From the NCBI GenBank assembly GCA_002862205.1, contig PKCN01000039.1, positions 1 to 33,418 of the forward strand: a DNA stretch of 33,418 bases. Direction: 5' to 3'. Of this stretch, positions 26,590 to 33,418 are shown piece after piece. The notes under the pieces are model-generated. The model had not been told where the DNA came from and searched no databases. It was given only the letters and a program-made list of their open reading frames with translations. The position numbers and the translations under genes were made by a program. The DNA is from Planctomycetaceae bacterium. Lineage in GTDB: Bacteria; Planctomycetota; Planctomycetia; Pirellulales; Pirellulaceae. The first letter of the stretch is position 1, and each line of letters starts with the position of its first letter.

Positions 26590-27084
26590 GAGGGGTCTCC
26601 GCTGTCAGGAAAAGAGGGATATTTAAAGGTATGGAATGCTGAATATTGTGCGCCAGTACCCCGCCTATCTGCAACATGCCGACGTTTTGACCTCTCCCCG
26701 TACAACTCCAGCTGGCGTCGCCAACCCACCCAGCCGGTCGAGGCAGTGAGTTTCCCCCTCCCATTTCGCTACTTTGCAACGCATTGAGACAAGGCAAACA
26801 GCAAACTGATTACTCGTAAATTGCCATGTATCAACACGTAAGCTGCAAGAATCAGCTCGAATTACCACGACGCTTTTCCCTGAATCCAGATTCACCTGCA
26901 GGGGAAACCAACGGAAGGTTTCAGCCCACCGCAATCCTCGTCCGAGATAGCAGCTGCCGGAAAAGCTCACGACTTATCCACAATCCGGTTCACCCGGCGG
27001 AAATCAGCGTCGCACCTCCACGTCGCACCTCCACGTCGCACCTCCACGTCGCACCTCCACGCCGCGTTTCACCGCCGAGATGAC
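26590..27084. other. Intergenic region upstream of the isomerase gene
   Basis: No gene is supported in these 495 bp. A plus-strand frame at 26826-27083 and overlapping minus-strand frames have no family features; their ends run through the 13-bp tandem repeat. The promoter of the isomerase-thiS-thiG unit should lie just to the right of 26589. Confidence 0.45.
27008..27059. repeat. 13-bp tandem repeat, four copies
   Basis: Four identical copies of CGTCGCACCTCCA fill 27008-27020, 27021-27033, 27034-27046 and 27047-27059, followed by a degraded CGCCGC. The array is about 25 bp from the stop of the minus-strand hypothetical gene. On the minus strand it reads TGGAGGTGCGACG. Confidence 0.95.
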
Positions 27085-27858
27085 TTAATTTCCAGAGCGT
27101 GCCCGGTACCTGCGTTCGCGTTGTTCCTGCCGCGAAATGCGAGCGTTCAGTTGTGTTTCTTTTCGAGCCAGGGCTTCTGACCATGCCTGTATTCGTCGGA
27201 TCAAATCTGTTGCATGTAACTTGAGACAATCCTCGGCATCAAAACCAATGCTGTGTTGCCCAGTGCGGTCACGAGCCTCACCTGATGGAACCTCAACATC
27301 AGCCCCAAGGGCCGACGTGCGCGGGTCAACATTCTGTTTACCTTCATGATCGCAGATTGAATTCTGAGCGTCAAAAGTGTTTGCAGATACATGCCCTGCG
27401 TCCGGCGATGCTTCCAATTCAAGCAGCGGTAGAGCCTCGCAGTGCTGGTCCCGACAGCCCTCGTGAGTGGTTGCTGGTCCAACACCACTGCGTGAATCAA
27501 TGCCTCCCAAAAGACCCCCGAAAGAAAGACGTCGCTTTGGTGGCACCGTGCCATGACGTTTCGTTTCGGGACCGTGAGCGGTATCGAAACGGTGCTCCAC
27601 CGGTTCGCCATTCTCTGAGCGAGCAGTGATCCCCATCAAGCAACCTTGTTGCCCCCCAATTACAGGACTTGAAGTAACCTCCTGTTCCCCGTTTTTCTTC
27701 ACCACAGCTTGGCTATCCCTGCCTCTCTCTTGTTGAGATGCAGGATTTTGAGTCCAGAGTGACGTTGAGCTTCTTCGGGGCCTGACGAGCCTCGAACGCG
27801 ATGTGTCTTGGACAGGACAAGAATGGGGCACCATGGCGGTGATCGATAAAACTGGCAA
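27085..27858 (-). CDS. Hypothetical protein with charged helical C-terminus
   Basis: This is a 257-residue protein without a recognised domain. The first ~200 residues are low in hydrophobic content and look disordered. The C-terminus (about 215-257) is an amphipathic, highly charged helix: LHATDLIRRIQAWSEALARKETQLNARISRQEQRERRYRAR. Tails of this kind (a short helix with ARKETQLN and QEQRERRYR) are familiar from Rhodopirellula-type hypothetical proteins, so I think this is a real gene; no function is suggested. The start is uncertain, since several in-frame candidates exist and the N-terminus has no distinctive feature. It is transcribed toward the 13-bp repeat and is divergent from the squalene-cyclase-like gene. 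Confidence 0.6.
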   Translation of the reverse strand: MPVLSITAMVPHSCPVQDTSRSRLVRPRRSSTSLWTQNPASQQERGRDSQAVVKKNGEQEVTSSPVIGGQQGCLMGITARSENGEPVEHRFDTAHGPETKRHGTVPPKRRLSFGGLLGGIDSRSGVGPATTHEGCRDQHCEALPLLELEASPDAGHVSANTFDAQNSICDHEGKQNVDPRTSALGADVEVPSGEARDRTGQHSIGFDAEDCLKLHATDLIRRIQAWSEALARKETQLNARISRQEQRERRYRARSGN

Positions 27859-28070
27859 AATCGGCTGAAAAAACGCACATTACCGATTCAATGAATCGTC
27901 AGCCCTCGTGTTCCTGCTGCATTTTAATGGTCCCAGCGGCTAAGATAAGACTGGATGCCGTAGCGATCGCAACACGTTGAACGCTGATGCGACCTGCAGC
28001 ATTTATACAAATTAGCCCATCCCGATCAGTGATCTGATTGATTCCTTAGTTTCCGGTGTCGATATCGCTC

Positions 28071-29228
28071 ATGTTTCCAAGACAATTGAATCGTCTGAAT
28101 TTCTGCCTACGGCTCGCACTCGTGGCCTGCTTCAGCCCACTCTTCGCCGCCAACACGCATCAGTCCTATGCGCAGGAAAAAATTGATTCAGAAACCATCA
28201 AAGATGCAGATGTGGATCGTGCGATCAACAAGGGGATTGAGTTTCTTCGCAGCCGTGGTCAGTCAGACAATGGCGCCTTCAGCCCTGAGACTGGAGCAGC
28301 AGTCACTGCGTTGTGTGTGCGTGCAATCCTTGAACACCGCCCAGAAGCAGTGAATGACCCAGTCGTCAAGAAAGCTCTGAAGTATTTGGATTCAAAAATT
28401 CGGGGTGATGGCGGAATCTATGCTGATGGCTCCCGATACCGAAACTACGAAACCTCAGTCGCCGTCGGTGCCTTACTGAAAGCGAATCAAAATGGTAATT
28501 ACAGCAGCGCGCTCAAACGTGCCGAAGCGTTCCTGAAGCAGATCCAGTGGGACGAAGGAGAGGGTATTGAATCCTCGGATACTGCATACGGTGGCGCAGG
28601 CTATGGAAAGCATGAGCGGCCCGATCTTTCCAACACGTCTTTCCTGATAGATGCTCTCCAGGAACTGGGAAACAAAAGTGATGATGAGGCGATCCAAAAA
28701 GCACTCAAATTTGTGGTTCGCACACAGAACTTGAAAGGTGAAGGTAACGACACGAAGCATGCAGAAGCGATTGACGATGGGGGTTTCTACTACACACCCG
28801 CAGCCGGCGGCCAAAGCCAGGCTGGCGAAGATGGCTCAGGTGGACTTCGAAGCTACGGATCGATGACTTACGCTGGCCTGAAAAGCATGATTTATGCGGG
28901 ACTCACAGCGGATGATCCTCGCGTCCAAGCGGCAATGACCTTCATTCGAAAAAACTACTCCCTGAAAGATAACCCCGGAATGGGGCAAGCAGGTCTGTTT
29001 TATTACTACCATACATTCGCCAAAGCACTCGATGCAGCCAATGTAGAAATCATCGATGACTCCGATGGTAAACCCCACTCATGGAGAAGAGAATTGAGTC
29101 AACAAATTCTCCAGATGCAGCAAGCCGACGGTTCTTGGGTCAATGGCGAGAATGACCGTTGGATGGAAGGCGACCGCCAATTGGTGACCGCTTATGCTCT
29201 TCTAGCATTGGCATTTTGCCGTTCGTGA
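28071..29228 (+). CDS. Exported prenyltransferase/squalene-oxidase repeat protein
   Basis: This ~385-residue protein has a signal peptide (NFCLRLALVACFSPLFAANTHQSYAQ) followed by alpha-barrel repeats of the prenyltransferase/squalene cyclase type: INKGIEFLRSRGQSDNGAFSP, VKKALKYLDSKIRGDGGIYADG, LQMQQADGSWVNGENDRWMEGDRQLVTAYALLAL. The repeats match the QW-type pattern (Q..DGSW). The acidic DxDD motif of true squalene-hopene cyclases is not evident, and the signal peptide argues against a standard cytoplasmic-side terpene cyclase; exported relatives are widespread in planctomycetes with unknown function. ATG 28071 is chosen; a GTG at 28056 adds five residues. It is probably monocistronic, about 210 bp before the WD40 gene. 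Confidence 0.85.
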   Translation: MFPRQLNRLNFCLRLALVACFSPLFAANTHQSYAQEKIDSETIKDADVDRAINKGIEFLRSRGQSDNGAFSPETGAAVTALCVRAILEHRPEAVNDPVVKKALKYLDSKIRGDGGIYADGSRYRNYETSVAVGALLKANQNGNYSSALKRAEAFLKQIQWDEGEGIESSDTAYGGAGYGKHERPDLSNTSFLIDALQELGNKSDDEAIQKALKFVVRTQNLKGEGNDTKHAEAIDDGGFYYTPAAGGQSQAGEDGSGGLRSYGSMTYAGLKSMIYAGLTADDPRVQAAMTFIRKNYSLKDNPGMGQAGLFYYYHTFAKALDAANVEIIDDSDGKPHSWRRELSQQILQMQQADGSWVNGENDRWMEGDRQLVTAYALLALAFCRS

Positions 29229-29239
29229 GCGGAGCGACC

Positions 29240-29266
29240 GCAGGTTAGCCCAGCGAGCAAACCTGC
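29240..29266 (+). terminator. Possible hairpin after the squalene-repeat gene
   Basis: GCAGGTT (29240-29246) and AACCTGC (29260-29266) form a 7-bp stem with a 13-nt loop, 12 bp after the stop codon. There is no following T-run, so intrinsic termination is doubtful. Confidence 0.3.
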
Positions 29267-29440
29267 AAACAGAGGCTAGGTAAGCCAGCGTCTTGCACAC
29301 AAACATTTCTGAATGCGGCAAGGGAAACCTTTTCTTTGGTGAACCCGCGTTCCCTTACCAAATGTTTGATATCTTATGAGTTCGGATGTTGGTGTCCGAT
29401 AGACTCGCCCACGAATCACTTTCACCCATCAGGCATTTTC

Positions 29441-30772
29441 ATGTACCGAACTGCTATCACGCTCTGTGTGACGTGCACCTTATTCGCGAACGCATTCACC
29501 TTCACGAATGCTCAGGAAAACGGGAAGCAAGCAGAAGGCACCGTCAAAACCGACATGCAGCCCCCGTGGGTCACCTCACTTACCCAGCTTGGTGAATCAA
29601 GCACCTGCGTGGCGAGTACAGGTGATGGCTTGCTACTGAGAGAAGCCACTGTCTACAAGCTCGAAGCTTCTAACCCGACCGAACTGACACCGCTCTACTC
29701 GCACCCTGCGGCGGTTTGGCAGGTAGTAAGCAGTGGTGATGCCAGCAAGATTGCCAGCGTAGATTACCGCGGTAACCTCGGCATCTACGATGCGGGCAAG
29801 CAACCGCCCGCAGCCAAGGGTGCTCCTTGGCAACCCGGCCCTGACGCCAAGCTAACCGTTCATGAAAAAGTGTTTGAGCGTTGGTGCCAAGCCATGGTCA
29901 TGACACCTGATGACAAATTTCTGATCGCAGGAAATGAAGCAGGAAAAATTTTCATTTGGGATATCGCGGCCGGAAAAGTTTCAAAAACAGCAGAACTTGA
30001 TGGGCATGCGGTAACGGGACTGGTGATCTCACCCAACGATGCTTCTCAACTTGCTGTCAGCGACGGGGCAGGGCACATCCACCTGTTTTCGTGGCCCGCC
30101 ATGGAGTCGCAGGGCAAAATCAAAGTCAGTGACGAAACGGTTTGGTGCGTCGCTTATGCAGCCCCCGGAAAACTTCTTGCGGGAAGCAGTGATCGCAATC
30201 TTTATCAAGCTGATGCCAAAGCTGACAGCAAAGCAGAAAGCGTTGGCAAGGGCAGTGACTGGATCACGCAAATTGCAATTTCACCCTCAGGACGCCTCGC
30301 TGTTGCCGAAGTGGGTGGAAAAATCCACTTTCCACAAACCATCTCGGGAGCTGAAAATGAGACTGCTTCCAAGTACGCACTCGGCAACGATTCCATGAAA
30401 GCAACGAGCGGTGTGTGGGCACTGCAATGGAATTCCGCCCCCCAAGGCGACGAACAAGTCCTGGTAGGAACACGAAAAAATGGAATTCTTGTTGCTGGTC
30501 GATCATGGAAATGGACCGAGCCTCCCCAGAAAGCAAAACCGGAAGCGGAGTCGTCTCAAGCAGACGTAACAAAACCTGCCGAAGAAATGAAAGAGGAAGA
30601 GACGAAAGCCTCTCCAAAAGAAGAACCTGCCAAACCAGAACCTGCCAAACCAGAACCTGCCAAACCAGAACCTGCCAAACCAGAGCCTGCCAAACCAGAG
30701 CCTGCCAAACCAGAGCCTGCCAAACCAGAGCCTGCCAAACCAGAGCCTGCCGCAACCGGGAAAAAAGAATGA
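29441..30772 (+). CDS. Exported WD40 repeat protein with PAKPE tail
   Basis: This ~443-residue protein begins with a signal peptide (MYRTAITLCVTCTLFANAFTFTNA-Q) and has WD40-like repeats forming a probable beta-propeller: VWQVVSSGDASKIASVDYRGNLGIYDAG, CQAMVMTPDDKFLIAGNEAGKIFIWDI, VTGLVISPNDASQLAVSDGAGHIHLFSW. The tail is acidic/basic low complexity and ends in eight PAKPE units. It is probably an extracytoplasmic binding or scaffold protein; no enzyme signature is seen. The start at 29441 is preferred because it places the signal peptide at the N-terminus; the open frame extends to a GTG at 29336. Its stop overlaps the start of the RicT-like gene (ATGA at 30769-30772), so translation is coupled. 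Confidence 0.84.
   Translation: MYRTAITLCVTCTLFANAFTFTNAQENGKQAEGTVKTDMQPPWVTSLTQLGESSTCVASTGDGLLLREATVYKLEASNPTELTPLYSHPAAVWQVVSSGDASKIASVDYRGNLGIYDAGKQPPAAKGAPWQPGPDAKLTVHEKVFERWCQAMVMTPDDKFLIAGNEAGKIFIWDIAAGKVSKTAELDGHAVTGLVISPNDASQLAVSDGAGHIHLFSWPAMESQGKIKVSDETVWCVAYAAPGKLLAGSSDRNLYQADAKADSKAESVGKGSDWITQIAISPSGRLAVAEVGGKIHFPQTISGAENETASKYALGNDSMKATSGVWALQWNSAPQGDEQVLVGTRKNGILVAGRSWKWTEPPQKAKPEAESSQADVTKPAEEMKEEETKASPKEEPAKPEPAKPEPAKPEPAKPEPAKPEPAKPEPAKPEPAKPEPAATGKKE
30626..30745 (+). repeat. 15-bp coding tandem repeat, eight copies (PAKPE)
   Basis: Eight copies of CCTGCCAAACCAGAA/G encode PAKPE at the C-terminus of the WD40 protein. Copies 1-3 end in GAA and copies 4-8 in GAG. The unit is a multiple of three, so copy-number change would keep the frame. 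Confidence 0.95.
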
Positions 30773-31647
30773 GTGACCCCGAGGCTGCCAATGAAACTGC
30801 AAGGATCCCCCCTCAGGAACAACCCGAGTACGTTGTTCGCTTCGGTTCATTGCGCACGCTTGGCGTGATGAGTTCCCGGCAAAGTTATCGGTATGGAGAT
30901 GAAATTGTTGCCCGCACGAACCGGGGCACCGAGATAGGCACGGTGCTTTGCGAGGCGACTCCAGTCGCGTTCGAGGCGATGGAGGAACCCACACAGGGGC
31001 AGATCCTCCGGCAACTTAGCAAAGAGGACCGGTCGCATTTGCAACGGCTGGAAGCTGGTGCAGCAAAGGACATTGCTATTTGCCAACGCTGCGTTAATGC
31101 ATTGAAGCTTCCGATGGAATTGGTTGACACCGAGCGTTTGCTCGGCGGCGAGCGGTTCATTATTTATTTTCTGGCCGACGGGCGGGTTGATTTTCGACAA
31201 CTGGTTCGAGATCTTGCCAAAGAGTTCCAGACTCGAATCGAGATGCGACAAATCGGGGTGCGTGACGAGGCGAAACTGCTCGCCGATTATGGAGACTGCG
31301 GCCAGCCAATTTGCTGCGCCAACTTCCTCAGCAAAATGCCGCCTGTTTCCATGAAAATGGCAAAACTGCAGAAAGCAACGCTCGACCCCTCAAAAATCTC
31401 GGGTCGTTGCGGTCGGCTGAAATGCTGCTTACGTTACGAGTATGATACGTATGAAGCGATTGCCAAAGAGCTACCCTCTCCCGGAAGCAGTGTGCTGACG
31501 CGGGATGGGAACATGAAGGTAATTGCACAAGACCTGCTGGCGGGTCAATTGACTGTCAAGACAGAAGATAATCGCCGGATCATGATTTCCAGCGGAGATG
31601 TGCTCAAAGTCATTTCCGACCCGCAAACTCCGACGAAGCGAAAATAA
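30769..31647 (+). CDS. PSP1-domain protein, RicT (YaaT)-like
   Basis: This 292-residue cytoplasmic protein is of the PSP1 C-terminal/RicT family. After an N-terminal region (YVVRFGSLRTLGVMSSRQSYRYGDEIVARTNRGTEIGTVL) comes the PSP1 core (FIIYFLADGRVDFRQLVRDLAKEFQTRIEMRQIGVRDEAKLLADYGDCG). A cysteine cluster follows: CGQPICC (177-183) and CGRLKCC (214-220), with C105 and C108 upstream. In Bacillus subtilis RicT joins RicA and RicF in an Fe-S protein complex that aids RNase Y in RNA maturation; a similar role here is inference, and no RicA/RicF gene is seen. The longer frame from 30415 overlaps the WD40 gene; the ATG at 30769, overlapping its stop by 4 bp, is the proper start. Confidence 0.88.
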   Translation: MSDPEAANETARIPPQEQPEYVVRFGSLRTLGVMSSRQSYRYGDEIVARTNRGTEIGTVLCEATPVAFEAMEEPTQGQILRQLSKEDRSHLQRLEAGAAKDIAICQRCVNALKLPMELVDTERLLGGERFIIYFLADGRVDFRQLVRDLAKEFQTRIEMRQIGVRDEAKLLADYGDCGQPICCANFLSKMPPVSMKMAKLQKATLDPSKISGRCGRLKCCLRYEYDTYEAIAKELPSPGSSVLTRDGNMKVIAQDLLAGQLTVKTEDNRRIMISSGDVLKVISDPQTPTKRK

Positions 31648-31746
31648 AAGAACAAGTTGGGGTCAGGCAGGGAATGATCAACTCGCATTCAGATGCGAAA
31701 CTTGCCGCACCGCTTGCTCCATATAAGCTGAAAGTAAAATAAGAAT

Positions 31747-32160
31747 ATGACGTCTTCATTGCAAGCGATGCGAGATCTACTAGCCGAAGACACACGCTAC
31801 AAACTGGATGCTTACCAGTTCATTCGCGAGTCGCTTCAATATGCCCACGAGCATATGATTGGTGAATTGGCAGAGGATGAGTCCGGTGAAAAAACCGGGC
31901 CGCGACATGTCACCGGTCAACAACTGTGCGAAGCGTGTCGACTTTATGGCATCGAGCAATACGGGTACCTGACCAAAATGGTACTTGGCAATTGGGGTAT
32001 CAAAAGCACCAGTGACTTTGGTGACTTGGTCTACAACCTGATTCGAATTGAGCAGATGCGTAAGAGTGAATCCGATCAGAGAGAGGATTTTAATGATGTC
32101 TACGACTTTGAAGACGCCTTCGAGCCTGAATTTGAACTCACCGCTAAAGACGAAGACTGA
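31747..32160 (+). CDS. TIGR04138 / Minf_1886-type conserved protein
   Basis: This is a 137-residue small protein recognisable as the family shared by planctomycetes and verrucomicrobia (TIGR04138, Minf_1886). Typical phrases are RYKLDAYQFIRESLQYAHEHM, RHVTGQQLCEACRLYGIEQYGYLTKMVLGNWGIKSTSDFGDLVYNLI. The last 35 residues are strongly acidic (DFNDVYDFEDAFEPEFELTAKDED). It has no export signal and no known function. The gene starts 100 bp after the RicT-like gene and ends 1 bp before the methyltransferase ATG, so it likely shares their transcript. Confidence 0.85.
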   Translation: MTSSLQAMRDLLAEDTRYKLDAYQFIRESLQYAHEHMIGELAEDESGEKTGPRHVTGQQLCEACRLYGIEQYGYLTKMVLGNWGIKSTSDFGDLVYNLIRIEQMRKSESDQREDFNDVYDFEDAFEPEFELTAKDED

Positions 32161-32161
32161 G

Positions 32162-33052
32162 ATGACACACCGAGAACGAACGAGCAATGGACGGAGCAGG
32201 CTTACGCCCCTTCACTTGGCACTCCGTCACTTCATGATTTTGGCCCTGACCTGCTTGCTCGGATTGAATTGGCTACAGCCGACAAACCGCTGTGCAGCTC
32301 AGGACCTACCCGACACCAACACGCAGGCAGAAGACACAGGAACTCTCCCGGAAACAGAACGGGTAGAGCGGCCGCGACCAGTGGAGGATTCTCGCAAAAG
32401 CTATCTTGGGCGTGTGCTGGCCAAACCGATGTCACATCTCGGCGCCCCTTGGCTGATCCGTCCGGAGCGTGAGGAGGAAGAAAGAGCCTCAGAATCGTTC
32501 AAGCAACTCAAGCTCGCGAAAGGCATGAACGTGTGTGACCTTGGATGCGGCAATGGCTACTGGACGCTTCCCATGGCACGGGACGTGGGGGAAGACGGGA
32601 CGGTCTATGCAGTCGACATCCAACGTGAAATGCTGCAAAAACTCAGGCAACGATCCAGCAAGTACAAGCTGAACAACATCGAGCCTGTGCTCGGCAAAGT
32701 CGACGACCCCAATCTACCTGCCAACAAGGTAGACCTTGTCCTGATGGTGGACGTTTACCACGAGTTTTCTCACCCGGAATCGATGCTTTGGGGAATCCGT
32801 CGCTCCCTGACTTCGAAAGGCGTTGTGGCGCTGCTTGAATACCGCGAAGAAGATCCTCGCGTTCCCATCAAGCCGCTGCACAAGATGTCCAAACGCCAAA
32901 TCATGAAGGAATATAGTGCAAATGGATTCAAATTGGTGCGAGAACACAACAAGCTACCTTGGCAACACTTGATGTTCTTTGCCAGAGACGACAGTCCACT
33001 GGAAAAAATTGAACCGCTGCCGGCACAACAGGTGCTCAAGGATCTGGAGTAG
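32162..33052 (+). CDS. Class I methyltransferase with an N-terminal export-type signal
   Basis: This ~296-residue protein starts at ATG 32162, one base after the preceding stop (TGAGATG). Residues ~22-47 (RHFMILALTCLLGLNWLQPTNRCAA-Q) look like a signal peptide. The methyltransferase core shows MNVCDLGCGNGYWTLPMARDV (122-142, motif I), VYAVDIQREML (strand 2 acidic), and VDLVLMVDVYHEFSHPESML, a typical post-II/III block. SAM is normally cytoplasmic, so an exported methyltransferase is paradoxical; the hydrophobic segment might instead be a membrane anchor leaving the domain inside. The substrate is unknown. It is the last gene of the 29441-33052 group. Confidence 0.8.
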   Translation: MTHRERTSNGRSRLTPLHLALRHFMILALTCLLGLNWLQPTNRCAAQDLPDTNTQAEDTGTLPETERVERPRPVEDSRKSYLGRVLAKPMSHLGAPWLIRPEREEEERASESFKQLKLAKGMNVCDLGCGNGYWTLPMARDVGEDGTVYAVDIQREMLQKLRQRSSKYKLNNIEPVLGKVDDPNLPANKVDLVLMVDVYHEFSHPESMLWGIRRSLTSKGVVALLEYREEDPRVPIKPLHKMSKRQIMKEYSANGFKLVREHNKLPWQHLMFFARDDSPLEKIEPLPAQQVLKDLE

Positions 33053-33331
33053 AATCTGGCCGGCACGATTCCCGACCGGAGTCGTTTGCAGATCAAAACT
33101 GGCCCTGACAGCCATCATTCCAATGGCTTCGGTTCATACGTTGATACTGTACCAACCGCCGCAGAAGCAGTCTGAACTCCAAACCGTCACGTTACCAAGC
33201 TCCGTTACACCGCGTGACCTCGCATCGGTAATTGACAGGTGATTGTGAGGAACAGTTGTTAGACCAAACAGTCACGGTCAGCGGCGAGAAGAAATGCACA
33301 CACGCACAGACAAATCGAGCGAAGGAATAAC

Positions 33332-33418
33332 ATGTCCATAAAAGTCCGTCTCAGCATCATGATGTTTCTCCAGTTTTTTGTCTGGGGATCTTGGTATGTA
33401 GCGATGTATGGCTTCATG
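33332..33418 (+). CDS. MFS nucleoside permease-like transporter (partial, N-terminus)
   Basis: Only 29 residues are inside the window: MSIKVRLSIMMFLQFFVWGSWYVAMYGFM. The FLQFFVWGSWYV block matches the start of MFS transporters of the NupG/XapB nucleoside:H+ symporter type, where this forms helix 1. A good ribosome-binding site (GAAGGA at 33321-33326) precedes ATG 33332. The gene is cut by the right edge and the assignment is based on this short region alone. Confidence 0.65.
   Translation, partial: MSIKVRLSIMMFLQFFVWGSWYVAMYGFM

Noticed and set aside
26179-26787. Plus-strand open frame of 202 codons over the isomerase gene
   Set aside because: It is antisense to a well-supported TIM-barrel gene with metal ligands; no family resemblance of its own.
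30415-30768. Extended N-terminus of the RicT-like gene with RTCQT repeats
   Set aside because: This is an out-of-frame reading of the WD40 gene and its PAKPE repeat; the ATG at 30769 with ATGA overlap is the natural start.
32048-32161. Longer start of the last methyltransferase inside the TIGR04138 gene
   Set aside because: It overlaps a supported gene in another frame, while ATG 32162 gives a proper signal peptide start.

Overview
The window looks like a chromosomal segment of a planctomycete, most probably a member of the Pirellulaceae (Rhodopirellula-like). The basis is gene content: two sets of DUF1501 and DUF1549/DUF1553 proteins with planctomycete-type cytochrome c (PSCyt1) domains, a PPC-domain protein, a c-type cytochrome/WD40 protein, a TIGR04138 (Minf_1886-type) protein and many proteins with export signals. 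Base composition is moderate, gene spacing is loose, and GTG or TTG starts occur. I saw no rRNA, tRNA, IS element, prophage or CRISPR array.

Layout. 1-281 (-): N-terminus of a multihaem cytochrome resembling ActA of alternative complex III, with two spaced palindromes upstream. 658-1647 (-): folK with an unexplained C-terminal half. 2015-2686 (+): CPBP intramembrane protease. 2897-6955 (+): a two-gene unit, PSCyt1-DUF1549-DUF1553 followed by a DUF1501 protein. 7191-8234 (-): secreted hypothetical protein. 8435-17698 (-): a compact four-gene operon transcribed as DUF1501, DUF1549/DUF1553, PPC-domain protein, then cytochrome/WD40/coiled-coil protein. 17947-20009 (+): NAD-dependent epimerase/dehydratase-like gene and a DapA-superfamily gene, 2 bp apart, then a methyltransferase (20473-21201). 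21295-23694 (-): a second DapA-superfamily gene and a DASS/SLC13 permease. 24369-26589 (-): sugar isomerase-like TIM barrel, thiS, thiG. 27085-27858 (-): hypothetical protein with a charged helical tail. 28071-29228 (+): exported squalene-cyclase-like repeat protein. 29441-33052 (+): exported WD40 protein with a PAKPE tail, RicT/PSP1 protein, TIGR04138 protein and a methyltransferase with an export signal. 33332-end (+): start of an MFS nucleoside-permease-like gene.

How the genes may work together. The DUF1501/DUF1553 units carry Tat or Sec signals, haem-binding motifs and beta-propeller or PPC modules. They look like extracytoplasmic assemblies of unknown biochemical function, and the four-gene operon is the best candidate here for an undescribed system. 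The epimerase/DapA pair and the DapA/permease pair face each other and could serve uptake and breakdown of sugar acids or other organic acids; this is inference. A second theme is structural: four intergenic spacers each hold a different short tandem array with units of 13, 14, 16 and 19 bp, and two coding regions hold 15-bp tandem repeats.
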